Counted from the first letter of the stretch, positions 17,039 through 26,691 are shown. The stretch is 64,000 nt of DNA from Caballeronia sordidicola (GCF_001544455.2 NZ_FCOC02000003.1:496001-560000); one strand, 5' to 3'. The notes: generated by a model from the letters alone, not told the origin. Numbers and translations are program-made.

Positions 17039-17931
17039 TGCTTGGCGGAAGCACGGCCGGCGCCGCGCGCAAAACGGATTTCCACGCGCGATTGCAGCAT
17101 GGAAAGCACGGTGACGATCACGAGATACCAGACGCCCGCGACCATCAGCAACTCGATCACCCGTGCGTTTGCGTAGTAGATGTTCTCCGCGTTGTGCAGC
17201 ATTTCGGCGTACTGGATCACGCTTGCGAGCGACGTTAGTTTAGCCATGCCAATCAATTCGTTTCCAATGGGCGGCACGATCACGCGCATGGCCTGCGGCA
17301 GGATGATGCGGCGCAGCGCCTGCAATCTCGGCATGCCAATGGACTTCGCGGCCTCGTACTGGCCGGTATCGACGGAAAGCAGACCCGCGCGCACGACTTC
17401 CGACGTATACGCCCCCTGGTTGATACCAAGCCCGAGCAATGCGGCGAGGAACGGCGTCATGATGTCGACGGTGCGAAATTCGATCAATCCGGGAATGCCC
17501 ACGACTGGAAACACCAGCGCCAGGTTGAACCACAACAGCAACTGCAGGATCACGGGCGTGCCGCGAAAGAGCCACACATAGGCATGCGCGACACCGCGCA
17601 GCACCGGGTTGGTCGAGAGACGCATGATCGCCACGATCACGCCGAGCACAATGCCAAGCGCCATCGCAAGGACGGTCATGACGATGGTATTGACGAGGCC
17701 GGTCAGGATCGACTTGGCCGTGAGGAAGCGCGCCACGACCGCCCATTCGATTTGCCCGCGCGCAAACGCCACGACGATATACCCGACTATCGCGAGGATC
17801 ACGGCGGACGCCAGGTAGCGCCCGTAATAACGTCGCGGAACGTGCTCGAAATGCGAGATATCGGCGAAGGCGCCAGCGCTATCCTGCGCGGTGCGGCTAC
17901 TCGATGAACGGTCGTTTGAGGCACTCAGCAT
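17035..17931 (-). CDS. Polar amino-acid ABC transporter, permease subunit (HisM/GlnP type)
   Basis: A 298-residue inner-membrane permease. After a cytoplasmic N-terminus of about 35 residues there is a first hydrophobic segment ([16 protein letters not shown]) and then the usual set of segments; the EAA loop that contacts the ATPase is seen in [44 protein letters not shown] is the conserved polar-amino-acid permease box. Only one permease gene is present, so it should work as a homodimer. Its start lies 7 bases inside argH, its end inside the ATPase start. Confidence 0.94.
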   Translation of the reverse strand: MLSASNDRSSSSRTAQDSAGAFADISHFEHVPRRYYGRYLASAVILAIVGYIVVAFARGQIEWAVVARFLTAKSILTGLVNTIVMTVLAMALGIVLGVIVAIMRLSTNPVLRGVAHAYVWLFRGTPVILQLLLWFNLALVFPVVGIPGLIEFRTVDIMTPFLAALLGLGINQGAYTSEVVRAGLLSVDTGQYEAAKSIGMPRLQALRRIILPQAMRVIVPPIGNELIGMAKLTSLASVIQYAEMLHNAENIYYANARVIELLMVAGVWYLVIVTVLSMLQSRVEIRFARGAGRASAKQ

Positions 17932-19358
17932 GAAGGTCCCTTGTAGTCGGCCGCCCAGGCTGCCTGTTTGTCGATAGCACCGCGCAGCCGCGCAATCTGC
18001 TCCTTCACGCGAATGGGCGCCGTGCCGCCATGACCGCTGCGCGCTGCAACCGCGGCGTCGAGCGTCACGTGATCGAGCACGCTGGCTTCCAGCCGTGCAT
18101 CGACTTGAGCAAGCGTCGCGACCGATACGTCGCCCAGTTCAATGCCTTGCTGCTCGCACGCGCGCACCAGTGCGCCGGTGATCTCGTGCGCCTCGCTGAA
18201 TGGCACGCCGCGCAGCGCGAGCCAGTCGGCCACTTCCGTTGCAAGCGTAAACCCGAGCGGCGCCTGCCGCCGCATTTCGTCCACGTTCACGCGCATGGTG
18301 CGGATCATACCGGCCATGGCGGGCAGCACGAGTTCAAGTGTATCGATACTGTCGAACGCCGCGATCTTGTCTTCCGCCAGATCGCGGTTGTACGCGAGCG
18401 GCAACGACTTGAGCGTCGCAAGCAAACCGCTCAGGTTTCCTATCAAACGGCCCGCCTTGCCGCGCGTCAGTTCCGCGATATCCGAGTTCTTTTTCTGCGG
18501 CATGATCGAACTGCCGGTCGCGTAGCCGTCGTCGAGTTCGACCCAGCGGAACTGGCGCGATGTCCACAGGATCACCTCTTCCGAGAGCCGTGAAAGATTC
18601 ACCGACAACATGCTCAGGATGAACGTGAATTCGGCGACGTGATCGCGCGATGCAACGGCGTCGATCGAGTTTTCGCACGGGCCGTCATAGCCGAGTTCGG
18701 CGGCCGACAGATCGGCGCGCAAGCAGATTGCGGAGCCCGCCAACGCCGCCGCGCCTAGTGGCGAGCGCGCCGTGCGCCGGTCCCAGTCGACCAGACGGTC
18801 CACGTCGCGATAGATCGACTGCGCGTGTGCAAGCAATTGATGCGCGAACACAATCGGCTGTGCCGGCTGCAAATGCGTGAAGCCTGCCGTGACGGTTTCC
18901 ACGTGCGCTTCGGCCTGGGCAATCAGCGCATCCTGCAATTCGTTCACCGACACCGCGAGTTTCCGCGCCTTGTCCCGAAGATACAGACGCAGGTCGTTCG
19001 CGGCCTGGTCGTTGCGCGATCGTCCCGCGCGCAGTTTTCCGCCGACCGCCTTCAGGCGCTGAGTCAACTCGCGTTCAAGGAACGTGTGGACGTCTTCATC
19101 GGCGAGGATGGGTGGGAGTTTTCCCGCCAGAAACTCCTTCTCTATCTGATCCATCGTGTTGAGCAACTGCTCAAGCTCGGCGGCGTTCAGGATTCCCGCG
19201 CGTTCCAGTTCGTTCGCGTGGGCGCGCGAGCCGGCCAGATCGTAGGGCGCAAGGCGAAAGAAGCTCGGGTCCGAGCGCGAAAGATTTTCCAGCGCCAGCG
19301 ACGGTCCTGATTTGAAGCGGCCGCCCCAGAGGCGTTCGGTTGCTGCGGTCGTGTTCAT
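17925..19358 (-). CDS. argH: Argininosuccinate lyase paralogue in an amino-acid transport operon
   Basis: A 477-residue member of the fumarase/aspartase superfamily. The signature loop GSSIMPQKKNSD is complete with its catalytic Ser region, and the N-terminal RLWGGRFKSGPS and HTFLERELTQR match argininosuccinate lyase, which splits argininosuccinate into arginine and fumarate. It heads an operon with an amino-acid ABC importer and is divergent from a LysR gene. Biosynthetic argH is normally found elsewhere in this group of bacteria, so this could be a second copy working on an imported argininosuccinate-like compound. The fold and chemistry are secure, the physiological substrate is not. Confidence 0.88.
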   Translation of the reverse strand: MNTTAATERLWGGRFKSGPSLALENLSRSDPSFFRLAPYDLAGSRAHANELERAGILNAAELEQLLNTMDQIEKEFLAGKLPPILADEDVHTFLERELTQRLKAVGGKLRAGRSRNDQAANDLRLYLRDKARKLAVSVNELQDALIAQAEAHVETVTAGFTHLQPAQPIVFAHQLLAHAQSIYRDVDRLVDWDRRTARSPLGAAALAGSAICLRADLSAAELGYDGPCENSIDAVASRDHVAEFTFILSMLSVNLSRLSEEVILWTSRQFRWVELDDGYATGSSIMPQKKNSDIAELTRGKAGRLIGNLSGLLATLKSLPLAYNRDLAEDKIAAFDSIDTLELVLPAMAGMIRTMRVNVDEMRRQAPLGFTLATEVADWLALRGVPFSEAHEITGALVRACEQQGIELGDVSVATLAQVDARLEASVLDHVTLDAAVAARSGHGGTAPIRVKEQIARLRGAIDKQAAWAADYKGPSC

Positions 19359-19425
19359 GCGTTTTGCCTGAATGTGGTCGAGTCTGAGTGGATGCGTCCA
19401 AGGATTACGTCCAGCTTAAACATAC

Positions 19426-19451
19426 AAATTTTCTGCTTGTACAGAGAATTT
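19426..19451. promoter_or_regulatory. Long AT-rich dyad between argH operon and its LysR gene
   Basis: AAATTTTCTG at 19426-19435 faces CAGAGAATTT at 19442-19451 across a 6-base centre, a 10-base arm dyad with a single mismatch. It stands 68 bases from the argH start and 45 bases from the divergent LysR start, the classical place for a LysR binding site controlling both promoters. Confidence 0.6.
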
Positions 19452-19495
19452 AATTCGCTTCCAATCAAATTTTTCTCAGCATCTCCGGACTTCCC

Positions 19496-20374
19496 ATGCG
19501 CCATAGATTGCCGCCGCTCAACCCGTTACGCGCCTTCGAAGCGACGGCCCGCCATGGCACGGTCGCGTCCGCCGCCGACGAACTCAATGTCACCGCGAGC
19601 GCCGTCAGTCATCAGGTGCGGGTGCTGGAAAGCACGCTGGGCGTGGCATTGTTCGTCCGGTCGAAGGCGCGCGTAAAGTTGACGCCTGCGGGAGAAGCGT
19701 TGCTCCAGCCGGTCAAGGCCGCGTTCGACATGATCGCAACCGCCGTGGTCAGGCTCGATTCCCCGGCAATTGCGGGCGATCTGGTGGTATCGGCGCCGCT
19801 GCTGTTCACCTCGCGCTGGCTTGCACGGCATATCGGCGACTTCCTGGAGCACTTTCCAGCGGTCAACCTCAAGGTGATTCCATCGAATGACGACAAGGAA
19901 ATCTATTCCTCCGATGTCGACCTTTGCATGCGTTACGGCGAAGGCCGCTGGCGGGATCGTGACGTAAAGCTGATCACACATCCGGTCTTGTTCCCGGTCG
20001 TGAGTCCTGCCTTGATGAATGGTCCGCGCGCGTTGCGCACGGTGCAGGACCTGGCGAACCGGACCTTGTTCTGCGAGCACGCCAGTTCATGGATGCGCTG
20101 GCTCGCCGAAGCCTCCGCGGACAAGCTGGCGGGACTGCGCATTCTGGAGATCGGCATTGCGCACGTGGGAATCGAGGCGGCGGTGCGCGGGCAGGGCGTG
20201 GCGCTCGGCGACAGCGTTTCAGTTCGCGACGATCTCGCCGACGGCACCCTTATCCGCCCGTTTCGTATCTCCGTGCCGTCGAAATACGCGTACTACTGGG
20301 TGTGTAGAAACGAACTGGTGGAGTCGCCTCTGGTGGCCGCCTTCATGACGTGGGTGAATGAAAAACTCCGTTAG
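19496..20374 (+). CDS. LysR-family transcriptional regulator (GcvA-like)
   Basis: A 292-residue LysR regulator. The helix-turn-helix is in GTVASAADELNVTASAVSHQVRVLE, followed by LGVALFVRSKARVKLTPAGEALLQP. The effector domain keeps the GcvA-like layout, with RYGEGRWRDRDVKLI as in amino-acid-related members. It is divergent from the argH-ABC transporter operon with a strong dyad in the 137-base gap, so it very likely regulates that operon in response to the transported compound. Confidence 0.93.
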   Translation: MRHRLPPLNPLRAFEATARHGTVASAADELNVTASAVSHQVRVLESTLGVALFVRSKARVKLTPAGEALLQPVKAAFDMIATAVVRLDSPAIAGDLVVSAPLLFTSRWLARHIGDFLEHFPAVNLKVIPSNDDKEIYSSDVDLCMRYGEGRWRDRDVKLITHPVLFPVVSPALMNGPRALRTVQDLANRTLFCEHASSWMRWLAEASADKLAGLRILEIGIAHVGIEAAVRGQGVALGDSVSVRDDLADGTLIRPFRISVPSKYAYYWVCRNELVESPLVAAFMTWVNEKLR

Positions 20375-20682
20375 CTGGTGACGCCGTGTGGGAGCGTACG
20401 CGGGTAAATCCCTATCAGGAACTCGTTTTTAATGTCGATTTGGTCAAGGTCCGAGGCGTACGCTGAATTTATTGTTTTCCTAAAGCTACATCACGCTGCA
20501 TCAGAAATTTCTGACAATTCTGCCATTTTGGCGCCATGTAGGTGTTGGTACGTTGCCGCTAAGATGCGGGCGTCGGTGGTTTGTTACTTCCGGCGGTTAC
20601 GCTCGCCGCCAGGCTCGCCACGTGCGCTGGTCTCCGGCACCGGCCGGTGATTTTTCTTTCCCGCTTTTTTGAGCACGTCTTA
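20375..20682. other. 308-base intergenic region ahead of the RND efflux operon
   Basis: No coding sequence is supported: the frame of the RND gene is open from 20581 but the first 34 codons lack the expected N-terminal membrane helix. The only clear structure is the perfect palindrome at 20501-20514, which probably lies in the promoter region of the efflux operon. Confidence 0.5.
20501..20514. promoter_or_regulatory. Perfect 14-base palindrome TCAGAAATTTCTGA, candidate operator of the RND operon
   Basis: The 14 bases are their own reverse complement and lie 169 bases before the RND start codon. They are followed by CAATTCTG, which repeats part of the half-site. A dimeric repressor or response regulator is the obvious candidate ligand; the IrlR-like regulator at the end of this cluster is one option. 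Confidence 0.5.
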
Positions 20683-23600
20683 ATGTGGATCGTCAACGTT
20701 GCGCTGAAGCGGCCATACACGTTCATCGTGATGGCCATCATGATCCTGTTGGCAACGCCGTTTGCGCTCCTGACAACGCCTGTCGACGTCCTGCCGGAAA
20801 TCAATATTCCGGTCGTCAGCATCATCTGGACATATACGGGCCTTTCCGCCGAGGACATGGCGAACCGGATAGCCCAGGTCAACGAGCGCAGCCTCACCAC
20901 AACGGTCAACGACATTGAGCATGTGGAGTCGCAGTCGCTGCCGGGCATCGCCATCCTGAAGGTTTTCCTGCAGCCCAACGCGAACATCCAGACCGCAATT
21001 GCACAGACGGTGGCGGTGGAACAGGCGCAATTGAAACAGATGCCGCCGGGCGCCACGCCGCCGCTCGTGCTGAGCTACTCGGCGTCGAGCATTCCGGTGA
21101 TCCAGCTTGGATTGTCGAGCACGACGCTCTCCGAACAGGACCTGAACGATTCGGCGCTGAACTTCTTGCGCCCGCAACTCGTGACCATTCCGGGCGCGTC
21201 GGTGCCGTATCCGTACGGCGGCAAGAGCCGCCTGATTTCCGTCGACCTGAACACGCGCGCGTTGCTGGCAAAAGGGCTCACGCCGTCCGACGTGGTCAGC
21301 GCCTTCAACGCGCAGAACCTGATCCTGCCAACGGGTACGGCCAAGATCGGCCCGAAGGAATACACGATCAACATGAACGGGTCGCCTGCGACCATCGCCG
21401 CGTTGAACGATATTCCCGTGCGCACGGTGAACGGCGCGACGACTTACCTGCGTGAAGTCGCCCACGTGCGCGATGGTTTTTCTCCGCAGACGAATATCGT
21501 GCGCCAGAACGGGCAGCGCGGCGTGCTGATATCGGTCATGAAGAACGGCAGTGCGTCGACGCTGTCCATCGTCAATTCATTGCGCGCCATCTTGCCGAAC
21601 GCCAAGGCTTCGTTGCCGGAAGACCTCACCATCACGGCGCTCTTCGATCAGTCCGTGTTCGTGAAGGCCGCTGTGCAGGGCGTGATCAAGGAGGCGGTGA
21701 TCGCAGCCGCGCTCACCGCCGCGATGATCCTGCTTTTTCTCGGCAACTGGCGCAGCACCTGCATCATCGCGATCTCGATTCCGCTGTCCATTCTGTCGTC
21801 GCTGCTGGCGCTGCATGCGCTCGGCCAGACCATCAACATCATGACGCTTGGCGGCCTCGCGCTCGCGGTGGGTATCCTGGTGGATGACGCGACGGTGACC
21901 ATCGAGAATATCGAGCGGCATTTGCACATGGGCACGGACCTGCACGAGGCGATTCTCGAAGGCGCCGGGGAAATCGCGATCCCTGCGCTGGTATCGACCC
22001 TGTGTATCTGCATTGTGTTCGTGCCGATGTTCTTCCTCACCGGCGTTGCGAAGTTCCTGTTCGTGCCGCTCGCGGAAGCCGTGGTGTTCGCCATGCTCGC
22101 GTCCTACGTGCTCTCGCGTACGCTCGTGCCGACCCTCGCCATGCTGCTGATGGGCCATGCGCACAAGCCCAAGAATGGCGCGAAGCCGAATCTGTTCATG
22201 CGCTTGTATCATCGTTTCGATGCCGGCTTCGAACGGATGCGCGCCACTTACATCGTGATCCTGAGCACGCTGCTGGTACGCCGCCGTGTGTTTGCGGCGG
22301 GTTTTCTCGGCTTCTGCGTGCTGTCGGTCGGACTTGTTTTCGTGCTCGGCGAAGACTTCTTTCCGAGCGTCGATTCCGGCAATATCCGGCTTCACATGCG
22401 CGCTCCCACAGGTACGCGGATCGAAGAAACGGCGCGGCTCGCGGACGACGTTGAACGCGTGGTGCGCGAGGTCGTGCCCGCCGATCAGCTCGGAACCATC
22501 CTCGACAATCTCGGCCTGCCTTATAGCGGTATCAATCTCTCATACAGCAACGCTGGAACGATCGGCACGCTCGACGGCGAAATCCAGGTGGCGCTCAAGC
22601 CCGACCACGATCCAACCGCGGGTTATGTAGACAAGCTGCGCGCACTGCTGCCGCAACGATTCCCGGGCGTGGACTTCTTTTTCCAGCCAGCGGACATCGT
22701 CACGCAGATCCTGAACTTTGGTTTACCGGCCGCGGTCGATGTGCAGATTTCCGGCGCCAACCAGCGCGCCAATTTCGATATCGCCGCGGGTTTGATGAAG
22801 CAGATCCGCCAGATCCCCGGTACGGTCGACACCCACATCCAGCAAAAGCTCGATCAGCCGGCGCTTAACCTTCAGATGGACCGCACGCGGCTGCAACAGC
22901 TCAACCTGACGGCGAGCAACGTCGCGCAGAACGTGCTGGTATCGCTTTCGGGCAGCTCGCAGACGTCGCCGGGTTTCTGGTTCAACAACCAGAACGGCGT
23001 GGAGTATCAGGTCGCGGTGCAGACGCCGCAGTACCAGGTTTCGTCCGTCGACGAATTGCTGCGCACGCCGGTTTCCGGCAGCGCTACGGGTCCAACGCAA
23101 CTGCTCGGCAACCTCGTGCGGATGTCTCCCCAAAGCCAGTTCGCCGTGGTGTCGCGCTATAACATCAAGCCGGTCATCGACGTATTCGTGAGCGTCGAGG
23201 GACGTGACCTGGGCGGCGTCGCCAAGCAGGTGGACAAGCTCGTGGACCAGGCGCGCGCGAAACTGCCGCGCGGCAGTCAGATCACCGTGCGCGGACAGGT
23301 CGCGACCATGCGCTCTTCGTTCCTGGGACTGGGCGTGGGCGTTGCCATGGCTATCGTGCTGGTGTACTTGCTGATCGTGGTGAATTTCCAGTCGTGGATC
23401 GACCCGCTGATCATCATCAGCGCGTTGCCGGCGGCGCTCGCCGGGATCGTATGGATGCTGTTCCTCACCGGCACCCACCTGAGCGTGCCGGCGCTGACGG
23501 GCGCGATCATGACCATGGGTGTGGCGACCGCGAACAGTATCCTGATGGTGTCGTTCGCACGGCAGCGCCTGCAGGCGGGCGCGCCGCCGCTTACCGCTGC

Positions 23601-23901
23601 GCTCGAAGCCGGCGCGAGCCGGATCCGGCCGGTGCTGATGACGGCTTTTGCAATGATCATCGGCATGATTCCGATGGCGCTGGGTCTCGGCGAAGGCGCC
23701 GAGCAAAATGCGCCGCTCGGCCGAGCGGTGATCGGTGGCCTGCTGTTCGCGACCGTGTCCACACTCTTTTTCGTGCCGCTTATTTTTGCGGGCATTCATA
23801 GCCGGCTGGCCCGGCGGCACGCGCGTCCGGACGATGACCATGACGATCGCGGCGGCCACGACGGCGCCGGCCATGGCGCCCCCGAACATGCCCCAAGTTA
23901 A
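20683..23901 (+). CDS. RND efflux pump inner-membrane transporter (AcrB superfamily)
   Basis: A 1072-residue RND transporter from the ATG at 20683. Residues 1-30 are the first membrane helix (NVALKRPYTFIVMAIMILLATPF), with two large periplasmic loops and the usual twelve-helix layout. The proton-relay pair is seen in GILVDDATVTIENIERHL. The sequence is closer to the multidrug/hydrophobe (HAE1-like) branch than to the metal branch. The C-terminal tail after the last helix is unusually rich in His and Asp (RPDDDHDDRGGHDGAGHGAP). It is the first gene of a pump-adaptor-outer-membrane-factor operon, an order common in Burkholderiales. The true start may be up to 34 codons earlier, but there is no support for it. 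Confidence 0.93.
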   Translation: MWIVNVALKRPYTFIVMAIMILLATPFALLTTPVDVLPEINIPVVSIIWTYTGLSAEDMANRIAQVNERSLTTTVNDIEHVESQSLPGIAILKVFLQPNANIQTAIAQTVAVEQAQLKQMPPGATPPLVLSYSASSIPVIQLGLSSTTLSEQDLNDSALNFLRPQLVTIPGASVPYPYGGKSRLISVDLNTRALLAKGLTPSDVVSAFNAQNLILPTGTAKIGPKEYTINMNGSPATIAALNDIPVRTVNGATTYLREVAHVRDGFSPQTNIVRQNGQRGVLISVMKNGSASTLSIVNSLRAILPNAKASLPEDLTITALFDQSVFVKAAVQGVIKEAVIAAALTAAMILLFLGNWRSTCIIAISIPLSILSSLLALHALGQTINIMTLGGLALAVGILVDDATVTIENIERHLHMGTDLHEAILEGAGEIAIPALVSTLCICIVFVPMFFLTGVAKFLFVPLAEAVVFAMLASYVLSRTLVPTLAMLLMGHAHKPKNGAKPNLFMRLYHRFDAGFERMRATYIVILSTLLVRRRVFAAGFLGFCVLSVGLVFVLGEDFFPSVDSGNIRLHMRAPTGTRIEETARLADDVERVVREVVPADQLGTILDNLGLPYSGINLSYSNAGTIGTLDGEIQVALKPDHDPTAGYVDKLRALLPQRFPGVDFFFQPADIVTQILNFGLPAAVDVQISGANQRANFDIAAGLMKQIRQIPGTVDTHIQQKLDQPALNLQMDRTRLQQLNLTASNVAQNVLVSLSGSSQTSPGFWFNNQNGVEYQVAVQTPQYQVSSVDELLRTPVSGSATGPTQLLGNLVRMSPQSQFAVVSRYNIKPVIDVFVSVEGRDLGGVAKQVDKLVDQARAKLPRGSQITVRGQVATMRSSFLGLGVGVAMAIVLVYLLIVVNFQSWIDPLIIISALPAALAGIVWMLFLTGTHLSVPALTGAIMTMGVATANSILMVSFARQRLQAGAPPLTAALEAGASRIRPVLMTAFAMIIGMIPMALGLGEGAEQNAPLGRAVIGGLLFATVSTLFFVPLIFAGIHSRLARRHARPDDDHDDRGGHDGAGHGAPEHAPS

Positions 23902-23922
23902 ACCTGCCTGACCGATATCGAT

Positions 23923-25146
23923 ATGACCGAAAAAACTCATGCATCGCTGGCGATTCCCGTCAGGGAAACCGAGGACGGCCACGCGTTGCCGCCCCGCAGC
24001 CGCGAATGGAAACGCGCCAAGATCGCGGTGGTGATCGTCCTGATCGTGCTTGCGGCGGGCGCTGTGCGTACAGTCGTGTCGAACATGTCGGAAGGGCGCG
24101 CGGCGGTCGCAACCTCGCAGCAGAACGCCAAGGTGTACGTGAATGTGATCTCGCCCAAGCCGGCGGAAAACGGCGGCGAGACGGTACTGCCGGGCACCTT
24201 GCGCGGCTATGTGGAGTCACCCATTTATGCACGCGCGACGGGATATCTGCTGCATTGGTACGCGGATATTGGCGCACGCGTGAAGCAAGGCCAGTTGCTC
24301 GCCACGCTCGATACACCCGAGATCGATCAGGAACTTGCGCAGGCCGTTGCGCAGCGGGACCAGACGGCGTCGAGCCTCGTGCTTGCCAAGAGTTCGTTCA
24401 CGCGCTGGCAGCAATTGCGTCAACGCGATGCCGTGTCCCAGCAGGAACTCGACGAACGCCAGAGCACCTATAACCAGGGCGTCGCGAATCTCGCGGCGGC
24501 GAATGCAAACGTACAGCGCCTGAAGCAGCTGGAGTCGTTCAAGCGCATCGTGGCGCCGTTCACGGGCGTGGTGACGCAGCGCAACGTGGACGTGGGCGAT
24601 CTTATCGATGCCGGCAGCGGCGCAAGCCGCGCGCTTTTCGCCATGGCGCAGTCCGATCCGTTGCGCGTGTATGTGCAATTGCCGCAGGCCTATGCGCAGA
24701 ACGTGAAGCCCGGGCAGGACGTGATCGTCACGCAGGCGGAACTGCCGGGGCAGCAGTTCCATGGCAGCATCGCGAATATTTCGGGTGCAATCGACGTCGC
24801 CACGCGTTCGCTGCAAGTGGAAGTCCGCTTGCCCAATCCGGACAACAAGCTGCGCCCGGGCGCCTATGTTCAGGTGGCGCTGCCCGGCGTCGCGCGCGCG
24901 CCGCTGGTCGTGCCCGGCAACGTGCTGCTGTTTCGCGCCGAAGGGCCGCGGGTTGCCGTGGTCGATGGCAACGGCAAGGTCGTGCTGCGCAAGATCGTGA
25001 TTGCGCAGGACCTTGGCCGGTCGCTGGAAATCGAAAGCGGCATAGAGCAGAGCGACAAGATCATCATCAATCCCAGCGATTCCATTGCGGACGGCGACCC
25101 GGTTCAGATCGCGCCGCCCAAGCCCGTGAAAAAGGGGACGTCGTGA
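23923..25146 (+). CDS. RND efflux periplasmic adaptor (membrane fusion protein)
   Basis: A 407-residue adaptor. A single N-terminal membrane anchor lies at about residues 28-50 (AKIAVVIVLIVLAAGAV), followed by the lipoyl/barrel-sandwich halves (YARATGYLLHWYADIGARVKQGQLLATLDTPE and IVAPFTGVVTQRNVDVGDL) on each side of a coiled-coil hairpin, then the beta-barrel domain. It bridges the RND pump and the outer-membrane channel. It is 21 bases downstream of the pump gene and its stop overlaps the start of the outer-membrane factor. Confidence 0.95.
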   Translation: MTEKTHASLAIPVRETEDGHALPPRSREWKRAKIAVVIVLIVLAAGAVRTVVSNMSEGRAAVATSQQNAKVYVNVISPKPAENGGETVLPGTLRGYVESPIYARATGYLLHWYADIGARVKQGQLLATLDTPEIDQELAQAVAQRDQTASSLVLAKSSFTRWQQLRQRDAVSQQELDERQSTYNQGVANLAAANANVQRLKQLESFKRIVAPFTGVVTQRNVDVGDLIDAGSGASRALFAMAQSDPLRVYVQLPQAYAQNVKPGQDVIVTQAELPGQQFHGSIANISGAIDVATRSLQVEVRLPNPDNKLRPGAYVQVALPGVARAPLVVPGNVLLFRAEGPRVAVVDGNGKVVLRKIVIAQDLGRSLEIESGIEQSDKIIINPSDSIADGDPVQIAPPKPVKKGTS

Positions 25147-26657
25147 TGGCTGTGCGCCGGATCATGCAACTCGGAGCGCTGGCGGCGGGAGCGGTGCTTC
25201 TGTCGGCCTGCACGGTCGGGCCCGACTACAAGCGGCCTGTCGCCGAGACGCCGCCCGAGTGGCGCACGGACTCGTATTGGCACGTGGCAGCGCCATCGCA
25301 CGCGCCGCTTGGCGCTGACTGGTGGACGAGCTACGGCGACACAACGCTCAACGGTTTCGAAGAGCAGGCGCTGGCGCAAAACCAGACCCTTGCCGCCGCG
25401 AGCGCGCATTACGCGCAGGCGCGCGCGACGCTTGCCAACAACACAGCGCAACGCTTGCCCGAAGTGGATCTTGGCGCGACCGGCGAACGGGCGCGCATTT
25501 CGCAGAACCGCCCGCGTACCAACTACGGCACGCCCACGCAATCGACGGTGCAAAACGACATCAAGGTCGGTCCCACCATCGACTACGACACGGACCTGTT
25601 TGGCCGGATTCGCCGCGAGATAGAGAGCGCGACGGCGTCCGCCGAGCAATCCGCCGACGATCTCGCGAACGCGCGCCTCGTGCTGAGCACGGACCTCGCC
25701 AGCGATTATTTTTCGATGCGCGAACTCGACGCCGAGATCGACGTGCTGAACCGCTCCGTGGTGCTGCAGCAGAAGGCGCTCGACTATGTGACCACGCAGC
25801 ACGATCTGGGCTCGGTGTCGGGCCTTGACGTGCTGCAGCAGAAATCTGAACTCGATACCACCCGCGTGCAAGCGCGCCTGTTGCTCAATCAGCGCGCGCA
25901 ATTCGAACACGCCATCGCCGCGCTGATCGGGATTCCCGCGCCGCAATTCGCGATTGCGCCGAAGGTGATCGATGCAAGCACGCCCGTCATTCCATTGGGT
26001 CTGCCGAGCGATCTGCTGCAACGGCGTCCGGATATTGCGTCGGCGGAACGCGCGATGGCCGCCGCGAACGCGCAGATCGGCGTAGCGAAGGCCGCATATT
26101 TTCCGAGCCTTGCGCTGACGCCGGGTATCGGCTGGGAAAGCACGCAGTTCGCCAGCCTGCTGAGCGCGCCGACATTGATGTGGACGTTGGGCGCGACCGT
26201 TGGCCAGGTGATTTTCGATGGCGGCCGGCGCGCCGCCAACGTCGATTTCGCAAGCGCCGGTTATCAGGCGGCTGAGGCGAACTATCGGCAGACGGTGCTC
26301 AATGCATTCCAGCAGGTCCAGGACGGCGTGACGGGTCTATCCGTGCTCGATGCGGCCGCGAAAGAGTCGCAGGAAGCGGTGACCGACGCGCGGCGCTTGT
26401 TGCAGCTCGCGAACGACCGCTATTCGGGCGGTCTCGTCGCTTTCCTCGATGTGATCACCGCGCAGCAATCGCTGCTCACGAGCGAGCGTCAGGATGTGCA
26501 GATTCACGGGCAGCAACTGACGTTGTCGGTATCGCTGGTGAAGGCGCTGGGCGGCGGATGGGATGTGAACACACCTGTGAATCCCATGGCCGGGGCGAAG
26601 TCACCCGCGCCCGCGACGGGCGACACAATGGCGGCGAATCCGCCGCCATCGCAGTGA
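25146..26657 (+). CDS. RND efflux outer-membrane factor, NodT family lipoprotein
   Basis: A 503-residue TolC-like channel of the NodT subfamily. The N-terminal signal ends in the lipobox LSAC (Cys at about residue 22 counted from the ATG at 25146), followed by TVGPDYKRP, the standard start of these lipoproteins. Two repeated helical-hairpin halves follow, with the conserved DLLQRRPDIASAERAMAAANAQIGVAKAAYFPSL stretch of the OEP domain. A GTG 3 bases upstream is an alternative start. It overlaps the adaptor stop by one base and ends 50 bases before the response regulator. Confidence 0.95.
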   Translation: MAVRRIMQLGALAAGAVLLSACTVGPDYKRPVAETPPEWRTDSYWHVAAPSHAPLGADWWTSYGDTTLNGFEEQALAQNQTLAAASAHYAQARATLANNTAQRLPEVDLGATGERARISQNRPRTNYGTPTQSTVQNDIKVGPTIDYDTDLFGRIRREIESATASAEQSADDLANARLVLSTDLASDYFSMRELDAEIDVLNRSVVLQQKALDYVTTQHDLGSVSGLDVLQQKSELDTTRVQARLLLNQRAQFEHAIAALIGIPAPQFAIAPKVIDASTPVIPLGLPSDLLQRRPDIASAERAMAAANAQIGVAKAAYFPSLALTPGIGWESTQFASLLSAPTLMWTLGATVGQVIFDGGRRAANVDFASAGYQAAEANYRQTVLNAFQQVQDGVTGLSVLDAAAKESQEAVTDARRLLQLANDRYSGGLVAFLDVITAQQSLLTSERQDVQIHGQQLTLSVSLVKALGGGWDVNTPVNPMAGAKSPAPATGDTMAANPPPSQ

Positions 26658-26691
26658 CAGAGCCATTACGTTTCCTATAATGGAAGAACGT
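26654..26691 (+). promoter_or_regulatory. Promoter of the two-component system with a dyad over the -10
   Basis: GTGACA (26654-26659), 16 bases, then TATAAT (26676-26681) make a good sigma-70 promoter overlapping the stop codon of the outer-membrane factor gene and 26 bases ahead of the response regulator. The -10 box sits in an imperfect dyad: ACGTTTCC at 26668-26675 and GGAAGAACGT at 26682-26691, suggesting autoregulation. Confidence 0.6.
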
